Source of the DNA: Fulvimarina manganoxydans
Lineage (GTDB): Bacteria; Pseudomonadota; Alphaproteobacteria; Rhizobiales; Rhizobiaceae
DNA length: 64,000 bases
Assembly (NCBI RefSeq): GCF_900176465.1
Contig: NZ_FWXR01000004.1
Coordinates: 1-64,000, forward strand
Reading direction: 5' to 3'
Of this stretch, positions 57,568 to 64,000 are shown piece after piece. The position numbers were made by a program, and so were the translations under genes. The number at the start of each line of letters is the position of its first letter. Position 1 is the stretch's first letter. The notes under the pieces were generated by a model. The model saw only the letters and a program-made list of their open reading frames with translations, had not been told where the DNA came from and did no database searches.

Positions 57568-57603
57568 ATAAAGAGACCCCGGAAACCATGGGCCTCCGGG
57601 GTC
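57568..57603 (-). terminator. Probable terminator after the 57633 gene
   Basis: A perfect 9-bp stem GACCCCGGA/TCCGGGGTC (575-583, 595-603), 11-base loop, followed on the minus strand by TCTTTATATA. It lies 30 bp past the stop of the gene at 57633. Confidence 0.65.
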
Positions 57604-57632
57604 GTCGTCTTCGTCGGTCTTGGAGGGCTCGC

Positions 57633-57977
57633 TCAGAGCGTCAGCGGGCAGTTCTCGGCATAGCGTCGGCGGTCGAGGGCCCCGCGAACGGAGCCGGATG
57701 CAATGCCTTTGGGTTCGGTCATGTAGCGCAACCTCCTCGCGACTTCGCGACGGGCGTGCTCTTCCGGATAGCCTTGCAGGACGAGCCCAGCCGTCGCGTC
57801 GGCGATCAGGCGAGCCATGAGCGCGTCGGAGCCAGGCGTCGTTCGAAGATATTCGACGAGCGCCTCGACGATCACACGGTCGCAGCGGCGCGGATCGGGG
57901 CGGTGAGCATTCGCCTCGCGCCATCTTCGCGTGGCTTCGGCAGCCGCGAAACGCTCGCGGAAATCCGATGTTGACAC
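57633..57977 (-). CDS. Small hypothetical phage protein, early module boundary
   Basis: With GTG at 57977 (AGAGGAG nine bases upstream) the product has 114 residues, helical and basic (DFRERFAAAEATRRWREANA; RRCDRVIVEALVEYLRTTPG). ATG codons at 57998 and 58046 are alternatives without a good ribosome site. It is divergent from the 58030 gene across a shared promoter region. No family recognised. Confidence 0.5.
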   Translation of the reverse strand: MSTSDFRERFAAAEATRRWREANAHRPDPRRCDRVIVEALVEYLRTTPGSDALMARLIADATAGLVLQGYPEEHARREVARRLRYMTEPKGIASGSVRGALDRRRYAENCPLTL

Positions 57978-57998
57978 GATTTTAACTCCTCTATGCAT
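57971..57998 (+). promoter_or_regulatory. Possible sigma-70 promoter of the 58030 gene
   Basis: A consensus TTGACA (57971-57976) is followed by TATGCA (57992-57997), 15 bases later, in an AT-rich gap in otherwise GC-rich DNA. The spacing is two bases short of ideal. The site overlaps the 5' end of the divergent gene. Confidence 0.4.
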
Positions 57999-58029
57999 AC
58001 GGTGGATGACTGAACGAACGGAGGCCGCC

Positions 58030-58293
58030 ATGTCACTCGAGAACAAGTTGATCGCTGGCGGTTTCGGGGTCGCGACCCAGATCGCCGCGGCGTGCGAAAA
58101 CGCTCGCTTCGAAGCCGCTGTCCGCCGCCTTGAAGCCGTCGATCAGTCCGGCGAGCAGGCGGTCGAGATGCTGACCGCCGCTTTCCACGCAGAACGCCGC
58201 CGCCGCAAGGAAGCGGAAGCGGCTCTCGACGAGGCGTACGGCGAACTCCTCATGCTGCGTCAGATGCTCCGCGACCTCGGCGTGCCTGCGTAA
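58030..58293 (+). CDS. Small helical phage protein
   Basis: An 87-residue protein (MSLENKLIAGGFGVATQIAA; QAVEMLTAAFHAERRRRKEA) with a C-terminal coiled coil. The first start with a ribosome site (GGAGG about 8 bases upstream) is the ATG at 58030. Its end overlaps the convergent 58250-58900 gene by 44 bases. No family recognised. Confidence 0.55.
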   Translation: MSLENKLIAGGFGVATQIAAACENARFEAAVRRLEAVDQSGEQAVEMLTAAFHAERRRRKEAEAALDEAYGELLMLRQMLRDLGVPA

Positions 58294-58900
58294 TCAGTTC
58301 CTCGACGCTGAAATTCCGCTCTTCGAGAGCGATCGCCATCAGTCGAATGCGCTCGGGGCAAGGCTCCTGGTTGCCTCGTTCCCTTTCGAAACGCTGGAGC
58401 CAGGCCGCCCACTCGAGCCCGTCCAGAGGAACGCCCTTCTTCGGCTCGTTCATTCCCGGAAGTCCCGGATGCCTCCTGCATCCGGTGACGTGCATCTGCA
58501 GCGCGAACGCGGGCGTCGAGGCGATCGCATCCAGCGCCTCCAATTTATAACGCTTCAGCCATTCCAGGATCTTCGCCTCCTCCGGGTCGGCCGGATTGAG
58601 CAGGTTCTTCCCGATCGCCCGGTCGTGGCGCATGCAGTCCGCCGCCCGCCGGACGCGCTCGCCCAGCGACGGCAGCGGGATCGGCATCCGCCTGACGGGG
58701 AGATCGTCGTCTGCAACGGCCGCGTCTTCCTGCACCGCCTTGGCGATCGTAGCCGCCGCCCGGCTCGCCAGCGCCGGCGGCACATACTCGCCCCCGGTCA
58801 GCCAGGCGAAGAGCATCCTCACGCGCTCGACGATCGCCTCCACCATCCCGCGCACCCGATCCCGGACCTCTGCGCCGGCATCCTTCACCATCTCACGCAT
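58250..58900 (-). CDS. Hypothetical phage protein
   Basis: From ATG at 58900 (GGAG eight bases upstream) the product has 216 residues: a basic helical N-terminus (REMVKDAGAEVRDRVRGMVE), a central block with RRAADCMRHDRAIGKNLLNP and a C-terminal part (VTGCRRHPGLPGMNEPKKGV; GNQEPCPERIRLMAIALEER). Two Cys/His pairs could bind metal. It is the only minus-strand gene among the early plus-strand genes. No family recognised. Confidence 0.55.
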   Translation of the reverse strand: MREMVKDAGAEVRDRVRGMVEAIVERVRMLFAWLTGGEYVPPALASRAAATIAKAVQEDAAVADDDLPVRRMPIPLPSLGERVRRAADCMRHDRAIGKNLLNPADPEEAKILEWLKRYKLEALDAIASTPAFALQMHVTGCRRHPGLPGMNEPKKGVPLDGLEWAAWLQRFERERGNQEPCPERIRLMAIALEERNFSVEELITQARRGRGASDAA

Positions 58901-59202
58901 CCCGTTTCTCCGTTTTCCGACGCCCAACCGGCGCCCTCGAAAAAAATATCGCGCGGGCCAGCAAGAAACCTCCTTCCTCACCGAAAGGAATCCAGACCGC
59001 CCCATTTTAGGGGGCAGTAAAGGATTACGGGTTTCTGTCCGGAAGGATTGGAATTCAGGTCTAGATCGTCGTCTACGACTTTAACGGGCTGGTAGACGCG
59101 ATGTTGGCAAGAGATCAGGTACTTGCGGGGTGAACGCCGAATCTGCATCTTGTTTTCGAGGCCCTTTGAAAGCGGGCCAGAAATACAGGCGCAGAGGGTG
59201 CT
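58901..59202. other. Intergenic region upstream of the early plus-strand operon
   Basis: About 300 bp without a gene. A 7-bp inverted repeat CGTCTAC/GTAGACG (59070-59076, 59092-59098) and a small GC hairpin near 59160 are visible. Probably holds the promoter for the 59203-62318 gene series. Confidence 0.4.
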
Positions 59203-59511
59203 ATGCGGCAGGGTAGGAAAGCGTGGACGGGGGCGGACGACGACGCTCTGGCGGCGATGTGGCGGTCCGGGATTTCGCTCGACGAGATCGTCGAGGTCAC
59301 GGGGCGGTCGAAGGCGGCTCTGTGGACGCGTGCCAGCCGGATCGGGTTGCTCGCCGCCCGCAGCATCGGGCCGTCCTACTGCGAGCGGATCGTCGAGCGC
59401 GCTCGCGAGGGTTGACGGCCGAGCCGGCTGGCACTGCAGTATGGCCTTCGGGTCGAGGCGGTCGAACGGCTCCTCGCTGAAGCCGGCGCGAACGCGAGGA
59501 TCGCCGCGTGA
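59203..59511 (+). pseudogene. GcrA-like helix-turn-helix gene with an in-frame UGA
   Basis: The frame opens at 59203 with a GcrA/SANT-like helix-turn-helix (WTGADDDALAAMWRSGISLD, then EIVEVTGRSKAALWTRASRI), reaches TGA at 59413-59415 after 70 codons, and continues in the same frame for 31 codons (RPSRLALQYGLRVEAVERLL) to a TGA at 59511 that overlaps the next gene's GTG (GTGA). The overlap and the second helix-turn-helix-like stretch suggest that 59511 was the original end. Either a nonsense mutation truncated the gene or the UGA is read through. A single-base change (for example from CGA or TGG) would restore it. Confidence 0.6.
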
Positions 59512-60365
59512 CCCAGACCGCCTTCGACTTCGGACCCCGCCAGCACGCCGTCCCCGACCAGATCCGCGATCTGATCGCCTCGGGCGCGCTCTTCGTCATC
59601 AACCACTCCGCCGGCAAGGACAGCCAGGCGATGGCGATCGTCATCCGGTCGCTGGTGCCGGCCGACCAGATCCTCGTCATCCATGCCGATCTCGGTCGCG
59701 TCGAATGGCCCGGCAACGTCGAGCACATTCGGGAGACCATCGGCGAACTCCCGCTGATCGTCTGCCGCAACGAGAACAAGGACTTCCTCTCGATGACGGC
59801 GAACCGGGGCATGTTCCCGTCGCCCAAGAACCGCCAGTGCACCAGCGATCTCAAGCGCGGCCCGATCCATCGCGAAATCGCCAGATATCTGCACGCCCAC
59901 CCGCGCTTCGGCGGCCGCGTCGTCGACTGCATCGGCCTGCGGGCGGAAGAGAGCCCCGGACGCGCGAAGCGCGAGGTCCTCGTCAACGACTCGGAACGCG
60001 AGCACGAAGCGAAGCGCACCAAGGGCACGAAACTCAGCAAAGCCGCCGCCGGCCGCGAGTGGTGGACTTGGCTTCCGGTCCACGGAATGACGATCGGCGA
60101 GGTCTGGGCGACGATCGCCGACGCCGGCCAGAAGCGCCACTACGCCTACGATCTCGGTATGTCGCGGCTTTCATGCTGCTTCTGCATCATGGCGTCCGCG
60201 AGCGATCTGGCGACAGCCGCGAGGGCGCGCCCGGAACTCTATCGGGAATACGTCGAACTCGAACGCGAGATCGGCCAGACGATGATGATGCCGGCGAAGG
60301 GCGTGAAGCGGACGCTCGAGGACGTGACGGGGATCCGCATCGACGAGATGAGGGCTGCCGCATGA
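59508..60365 (+). CDS. PAPS-reductase / DndC-like PP-loop ATPase
   Basis: A 285-residue protein. The PP-loop is SAGKDSQ (about residues 34-40), followed by IHADLGRVEWPGN, and a C-terminal LSCCFCIMAS Cys cluster (about 222-231) suggests an iron-sulfur or sulfur-transfer site. Phage proteins of this group are annotated as phosphoadenosine phosphosulfate reductase family; their role may be in sulfur-based DNA or tRNA modification rather than sulfate assimilation, but that is not proven. GTG start overlaps the upstream frame; the next gene overlaps its stop. Confidence 0.8.
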   Translation: MTQTAFDFGPRQHAVPDQIRDLIASGALFVINHSAGKDSQAMAIVIRSLVPADQILVIHADLGRVEWPGNVEHIRETIGELPLIVCRNENKDFLSMTANRGMFPSPKNRQCTSDLKRGPIHREIARYLHAHPRFGGRVVDCIGLRAEESPGRAKREVLVNDSEREHEAKRTKGTKLSKAAAGREWWTWLPVHGMTIGEVWATIADAGQKRHYAYDLGMSRLSCCFCIMASASDLATAARARPELYREYVELEREIGQTMMMPAKGVKRTLEDVTGIRIDEMRAAA

Positions 60366-60502
60366 CGTGGACCCCGCTCCAGACTAGCCGCGTCCTCCTC
60401 CTCGCGGACTGCGGCTTCACCGTCCGCGAGATCGCTTTCCTCACTGGTCTCCGGCGCACACAGGTCGCCGGCAAGCTTCACCGAATTCGGAGGTCCTCAT
60501 GA
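60362..60502 (+). CDS. 46-residue GcrA-like helix-turn-helix peptide
   Basis: MTWTPLQTSRVLLLADCGFT followed by VREIAFLTGLRRTQVAGKLHRI: a lone helix-turn-helix with the same layout as the GcrA N-terminus (WT-x6-LL-x6-G-x4-IA-x3-G-x4-V-GK-HR). It overlaps the preceding stop (ATGA) and the XRE gene start. It could bind DNA or act as a GcrA competitor; this is inference. Confidence 0.65.
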   Translation: MTWTPLQTSRVLLLADCGFTVREIAFLTGLRRTQVAGKLHRIRRSS

Positions 60503-60837
60503 CCACGCTTTCCGACCGCCTGCGCCTCGTCCGCGAAGCGCGCGATCTCACGCAGTCCGCCATCGCCCGCGCCGCCGGCGTCGATCTCAGGACCGTCCGC
60601 GCATACGAAGCCGCCGAGAAAGCCCCGTCCGCGCCGACCCTCGTCCGCCTCGCCGGGGTCCTGGGCGTCTCGGTCGACTGGCTCCTCGGCCTCGTCGACG
60701 AGCACACCGGGCACGCGTCCGCGGAGAAGTTGGTGCCCGGTCTTTCGAGGCTCGACGCCCGCGATCTGGAGACCGTCTCCGAACTTGTCGGGCGGTTCCT
60801 CGCGGCCGCCGAGCGACGCCGGGATCGAGCGGCTTGA
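60499..60837 (+). CDS. XRE-family transcription regulator
   Basis: A 112-residue protein with a classic Cro/CI helix-turn-helix at residues about 5-60 (LRLVREARDLTQSAIARAAG; LRTVRAYEAAEKAPSAPTLV; LGVSVDWLLG) and a short helical tail probably for dimerisation. It overlaps the 46-codon gene by four bases. It may be the phage repressor or Cro-like protein of the early operon. Confidence 0.85.
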   Translation: MTTLSDRLRLVREARDLTQSAIARAAGVDLRTVRAYEAAEKAPSAPTLVRLAGVLGVSVDWLLGLVDEHTGHASAEKLVPGLSRLDARDLETVSELVGRFLAAAERRRDRAA

Positions 60838-60928
60838 GAACATAACAATAGAGCCGGGAAGCGGGCCGAACTGTCCAGAAATGTCAGCAACTTAGCAACG
60901 CGCCCGAGCGCGCGAACGGAGAACGTGC

Positions 60929-61648
60929 ATGTTCATTGAGAAGGATACCGACAACATCATCGCCTGCCTCACCTTCGGCGGGCGTTGGGAACGTCCCCGC
61001 GAAGACGGCAGTATTCCTTTCACCGTCTACGGCGAAGAGTGCTCCGGCTTCGACTCTTACGGACGGAAGACGCCGAGGTTTGCGCAGTTCATCGAAGAGA
61101 TCGAGGCTCTCGGCATCTGCTTTACCCATCGGAGCGTTTTCTCGGTCAAGGGTGACCTGCGGAATGCCGCCGACATCGAACGCGTCGCGATCGTCGCCCG
61201 CCACCCGCGGATCGCTCTCGAAGAGAACGTGGTCGAGTTCCTGAAGGAGTTCGGGCACGACGAATTCGATCCGACGTTCACCTACCAGCAGTTCCGGCAC
61301 ATCGACAACTGCGTGACGATGCTTCGGCGCCGTCCCGACGACTGGTCGAAGACGACCCTCCGCGTCCTCGAGCAGACCCGTGACGCAACCGAGGACCAGA
61401 TCGTCGCCGGGTACGAAGCGTGTCGGATCCTTGCAGACTTCGACGAAGACTACGCGATCGAGGCGAACAGGAGGGGCTTCGGCAAGAGCCATACGATCTG
61501 GGGGCATTTCATCGGTCGGATGCCGCTGTTCTTGCGGTCCCAGTTGTCCGACGCTTGGGCTGTGGCTCTGTCCAAGCACTACCGCAAGCAGATGTCGAAG
61601 GAATTGCGGGCGCGGATCGAAGGCACGGTCGCCGAGGCGGCGGCATGA
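60929..61648 (+). CDS. Hypothetical phage protein
   Basis: A 239-residue protein (MFIEKDTDNIIACLTFGGRW) with GGAG seven bases upstream of the ATG. It has a mixed alpha/beta first half and a helical second half (EACRILADFDEDYAIEANRR; SDAWAVALSKHYRKQMSKEL). No family is recognised. It lies in the early operon and its stop overlaps the next start by four bases. Confidence 0.6.
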   Translation: MFIEKDTDNIIACLTFGGRWERPREDGSIPFTVYGEECSGFDSYGRKTPRFAQFIEEIEALGICFTHRSVFSVKGDLRNAADIERVAIVARHPRIALEENVVEFLKEFGHDEFDPTFTYQQFRHIDNCVTMLRRRPDDWSKTTLRVLEQTRDATEDQIVAGYEACRILADFDEDYAIEANRRGFGKSHTIWGHFIGRMPLFLRSQLSDAWAVALSKHYRKQMSKELRARIEGTVAEAAA

Positions 61649-62043
61649 CCCGGTACCGCTACGACCTCAGCACAGACGGCCGCGAATTCGTCGTCCTCGA
61701 CCGTTCCGACTGGCGCCTCACCGCGCCCGGTCTCGCGATCGCCTCGCACAGGGAGGGCGGCCGCCCAGGCTTCACTCTGGAGATCGATCCGGAAGGCGAG
61801 CACGCCGCCGTGTACCGGCAATTTGAGGGCCTAGCGCTGCCGGCCGATCTCAGCGACACCCGCCTGCTCGACGGCGTCGTCGCGGTGCTGCGGGCGCTCG
61901 AGGTGGCATGGTGGAGCCTCGACGCGAGGATCGTCGCCGGCCGCGTGCCGGAAGCGCCCGAGCGCCGGTATCATCTGGATCTGTGGGCGCGGGCTTCGAT
62001 AGCGGATCGCGTCTATCCCGAGGCCGGGAGGCTCGCAGCATGA
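61645..62043 (+). CDS. Hypothetical phage protein
   Basis: A 132-residue beta-rich protein (MTRYRYDLSTDGREFVVLDR; RPGFTLEIDPEGEHAAVYRQ) with a helical end (VVAVLRALEVAWWSLDARIV). No family recognised. It overlaps the neighbouring genes on both sides by four bases (ATGA). Confidence 0.6.
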   Translation: MTRYRYDLSTDGREFVVLDRSDWRLTAPGLAIASHREGGRPGFTLEIDPEGEHAAVYRQFEGLALPADLSDTRLLDGVVAVLRALEVAWWSLDARIVAGRVPEAPERRYHLDLWARASIADRVYPEAGRLAA

Positions 62044-62318
62044 ACTCTCCCACCCAGATCGTCGACCGCCACCTCGCGTCCTGCCTACAGGACGGCCGCC
62101 CGGCGGCTCATCGCATGGTCATCTCCGTGACCGTCGAGAGGGTAGCAGCCGGCCGGCGCTTCCTTGCGGACCTCATCATGTTCGACGGCAAACCGGCCTC
62201 GATCGAAGTCTACTGCTCGCCGGCCGGACTGTGGTCGCACCGATTCATCGATCTACCGGGCGGCGACTGCCACATCTCCGGCGGCCGCTGGCGTCGGACG
62301 AAGAGCCTGGCCGCCTAA
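62040..62318 (+). CDS. Hypothetical small phage protein
   Basis: A 92-residue protein (MNSPTQIVDRHLASCLQDGR; FLADLIMFDGKPASIEVYCS) with a beta-rich core and basic C-terminus. The ATG overlaps the preceding stop. No family recognised. Confidence 0.55.
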   Translation: MNSPTQIVDRHLASCLQDGRPAAHRMVISVTVERVAAGRRFLADLIMFDGKPASIEVYCSPAGLWSHRFIDLPGGDCHISGGRWRRTKSLAA

Positions 62319-62373
62319 CTTCATCAATCGCCTTCACCCAAGACCGGCGATCGCCGGCATGAAAGGAAGAACA

Positions 62374-63522
62374 ATGGCACGCAAGAAGTTGATTTCCATC
62401 GATTTCGACGGCGTCCTGCACTCCTACTCGAGCGGCTGGCAGGGCGCCGGCACCGCGTCCGACGCCCCCGTTCCCGGCGCTCTCGCCTTCCTCCGTTCGC
62501 TCGTCGAGGACGGCCGCTTTGACGTGGTCATCAGCAGTTCGAGGTGCGACCGGGCGGAAGGGCGCGAGGCGATCCGGTCGTGGCTGGATAGGCACCTGAC
62601 GGAGGCGTATGGCGAGGTCGTCGGGCTGACGGTCGCGGCCGGCGTGAGGGTCGGGGACGGCACGAAGCCGCCTGCTTTCCTGCATGTCGATGATCGGTGC
62701 GTGCGGTTCGAGGGCGAGTGGCCGAGCCTCGACGAGATCGATGCCTTCGCGCCGTGGAATAAGAAGCCGGCCGAGGCGAAGAAGGACGGTGCGGCCGCCG
62801 CCTACCGCAGGCTCCCGATCGAGGTCGAGGCGTTCCAGTTCGTCGTGGACATGCCGGTTTCCGCCGTGCCGGACTGGTTCCTCGCGGCCGTCGTGGCAGG
62901 CAAGGCCTACTTCTACGATCAGGCCGACGACGAAGGTGGCGAGAGGAAGGTTTTCGATATCGAACTGGAGCAGGTCGATAGCCAGTATCCGATCGAAGTG
63001 CCTGCGAACGCTTGGGTGGTGAGAGGCGCGACGGGAAGCCTTTACGTTCTCACAGATGAGGAGTTCCGGGCGGGCCACCAGCCGATCGACGGCTACGACG
63101 AGGACCTCGCGGAGATCTCCTCCCGCGTGATCGAGACTGCTGACCCGATCCAGACCGTCTCCGACGTTCCCGTCACGGCAATGATGGCGCTTCACGGGTG
63201 CGACTGCGGAAGGGAATATTTCGCGCCCGACGATCGGGGGCAGTGCCCGGCCTGCGCGGCGGCCGCCGTCGACGAAGAGGCCGACGCCGACCTCTACGAC
63301 CATTCCGCCGTCCCCGCAGTCTATGGCTGCACCTGCCAGTACTGCGGGACCCCGCTGCGGTTCGTAATGCGGAACGCGCCGTTCGATCCGGAAGGCGTCG
63401 AGGACGAGTTCCCGATCGCGTGCACCAACCCGGCATGCGACCCCCGCAACGAAACGCAGGCGGACAGGCTGTGGCCCGACGATCGCCGCTACCGTGAAGC
63501 GCTCGAAAAGTCGACCGCGTAG
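62374..63522 (+). CDS. HAD-like phosphatase fused to a phage IEAFQ-type domain and a zinc ribbon
   Basis: A 382-residue three-part protein. Residues 1-about 130 are HAD-like: the nucleophile motif ISIDFDGVLHSY (7-18), FDVVISSSRCDRAEG and FLHVDDRCVRFEG. Residues about 145-245 (RRLPIEVEAFQFVVDMPVSA; VPANAWVVRGATGSLYVLTD) match small phage proteins that begin KKPVxIEAFQW. The rest contains two Cys pairs (CDCGREYF-x8-CPAC; CTCQYCG) and a further CTNPAC, as in zinc ribbons. The motif order suggests a fusion of normally separate phage genes. An ATG five codons upstream (62359) is possible. Substrate unknown; may act on nucleotides or polynucleotide ends. Confidence 0.68.
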   Translation: MARKKLISIDFDGVLHSYSSGWQGAGTASDAPVPGALAFLRSLVEDGRFDVVISSSRCDRAEGREAIRSWLDRHLTEAYGEVVGLTVAAGVRVGDGTKPPAFLHVDDRCVRFEGEWPSLDEIDAFAPWNKKPAEAKKDGAAAAYRRLPIEVEAFQFVVDMPVSAVPDWFLAAVVAGKAYFYDQADDEGGERKVFDIELEQVDSQYPIEVPANAWVVRGATGSLYVLTDEEFRAGHQPIDGYDEDLAEISSRVIETADPIQTVSDVPVTAMMALHGCDCGREYFAPDDRGQCPACAAAAVDEEADADLYDHSAVPAVYGCTCQYCGTPLRFVMRNAPFDPEGVEDEFPIACTNPACDPRNETQADRLWPDDRRYREALEKSTA

Positions 63523-63630
63523 CGTCGTCTCTTTCTGACGCATCCAGCACATTCATGAGCGGGTCGCCGTCGGCGGCCCGTGGCAACCGACCGGCTCAAG
63601 GATTACGCCGGCAGCGCAAAGGAATACACG

Positions 63631-64000
63631 ATGGCGCTCCACTGCAAGGAAAAGGAAGTCAACGGCCGCAAGGATTACTCCTGCGCATTCTGCCATCAGA
63701 TCATCCCGATCGGCATCCGGCATCACGTCGTCGAAGTCATCGACGACGGCGAGTTCTCGACAACGCGCCGACATCTCGAGTGCCGGGACGTCGAATGGAT
63801 GCTGCGGGACGAGCACGGCGACTGGGATGGTCAGTGCGAGATCGGCGATGAGCCGGAGGAGAGCCTGGCGTTGCACGGTATCGAGGTTCCGGCATTCGCT
63901 CCTCGCGCCCTCATCGAACTCGGATACCGGACGGACGTCGCGGAGCGCGAGGAGCGCGCCGAGAAGGCCCTCATGGCGTCTGAGAGGACGCCCGAGCGCG
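63631..64000 (+). CDS. Zinc-finger-like phage protein, cut by window edge
   Basis: ATG at 63631 with AAAGGA eight bases upstream. The frame stays open to the window edge (123 codons seen). The start (MALHCKEKEVNGRKDYSCAF) contains C-x2-C in SCAFCHQ and a later HLEC, a possible zinc site; the remainder is acidic. No family recognised. Confidence 0.6.
   Translation, partial: MALHCKEKEVNGRKDYSCAFCHQIIPIGIRHHVVEVIDDGEFSTTRRHLECRDVEWMLRDEHGDWDGQCEIGDEPEESLALHGIEVPAFAPRALIELGYRTDVAEREERAEKALMASERTPER

Overview
The window is high-GC alphaproteobacterial DNA, probably from a Hyphomicrobiales (Rhizobiales) chromosome. The evidence is a gcrA cell-cycle regulator, an argD-argF-hslO block and an HWE-type histidine kinase with a single-domain response regulator. 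No species is named because nothing here fixes one.

Region 1 (1-3.3 kb) is the edge of an integrated element. An IS3-family (IS407-type) insertion sequence has landed inside an IS630-type transposase remnant. Next to it is a tyrosine integrase that abuts the 3' end of tRNA-Gln(TTG), so that element lies to the left of the tRNA.

Region 2 (3.3-15.9 kb) is core chromosome: a metallo-beta-lactamase-fold hydrolase, a DUF1499 membrane protein, ettA, a small secreted protein, an HWE kinase/receiver pair, a DedA membrane protein, gcrA, argD, argF and hslO. Several intergenic gaps carry strong palindromes.

Region 3 (about 16.0 kb to the window end) is one large lambda-like siphoviral prophage. Its left edge is the 3' half of a tRNA-Val(TAC) gene (16006-16059) whose 5' half has been replaced, i.e. 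an attachment site. The intact tRNA, and probably the integrase, should lie beyond 64 kb. Order from the left: a cargo operon (soluble FtsH-like AAA+/M41 protease, RHH-like protein, unknown protein, metallophosphoesterase); Rha-type antirepressor; a signalling cargo block (HWE kinase, receiver, diguanylate cyclase, Crp/Fnr regulator); lysis genes (holin candidate, GH24 endolysin, overlapping spanin pair); RuvC-like resolvase; a giant primase/helicase (+ strand); then a long minus-strand morphogenesis operon. Read in its own direction, that operon runs terminase small and large, gpW-like protein, portal, protease with nested scaffold, decoration, capsid, tail spike, connectors, major tail protein, frameshifted tail chaperones, tape measure, hub and fibre. 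Plus-strand early genes fill 58-64 kb.

The main points of interest are: a plus-strand TIR-DUF3298 fusion inserted between tail genes (candidate antiphage effector); the AAA+ protease operon beside the att site; the prophage-borne signalling block; a four-copy start-associated repeat (GGGTTTCGCCGGAAAA) in front of late genes; a T TTT TTC slippery site in the tail chaperones; and an in-frame UGA in a GcrA-like HTH gene. Functions are read from sequence motifs only; no database search was possible.
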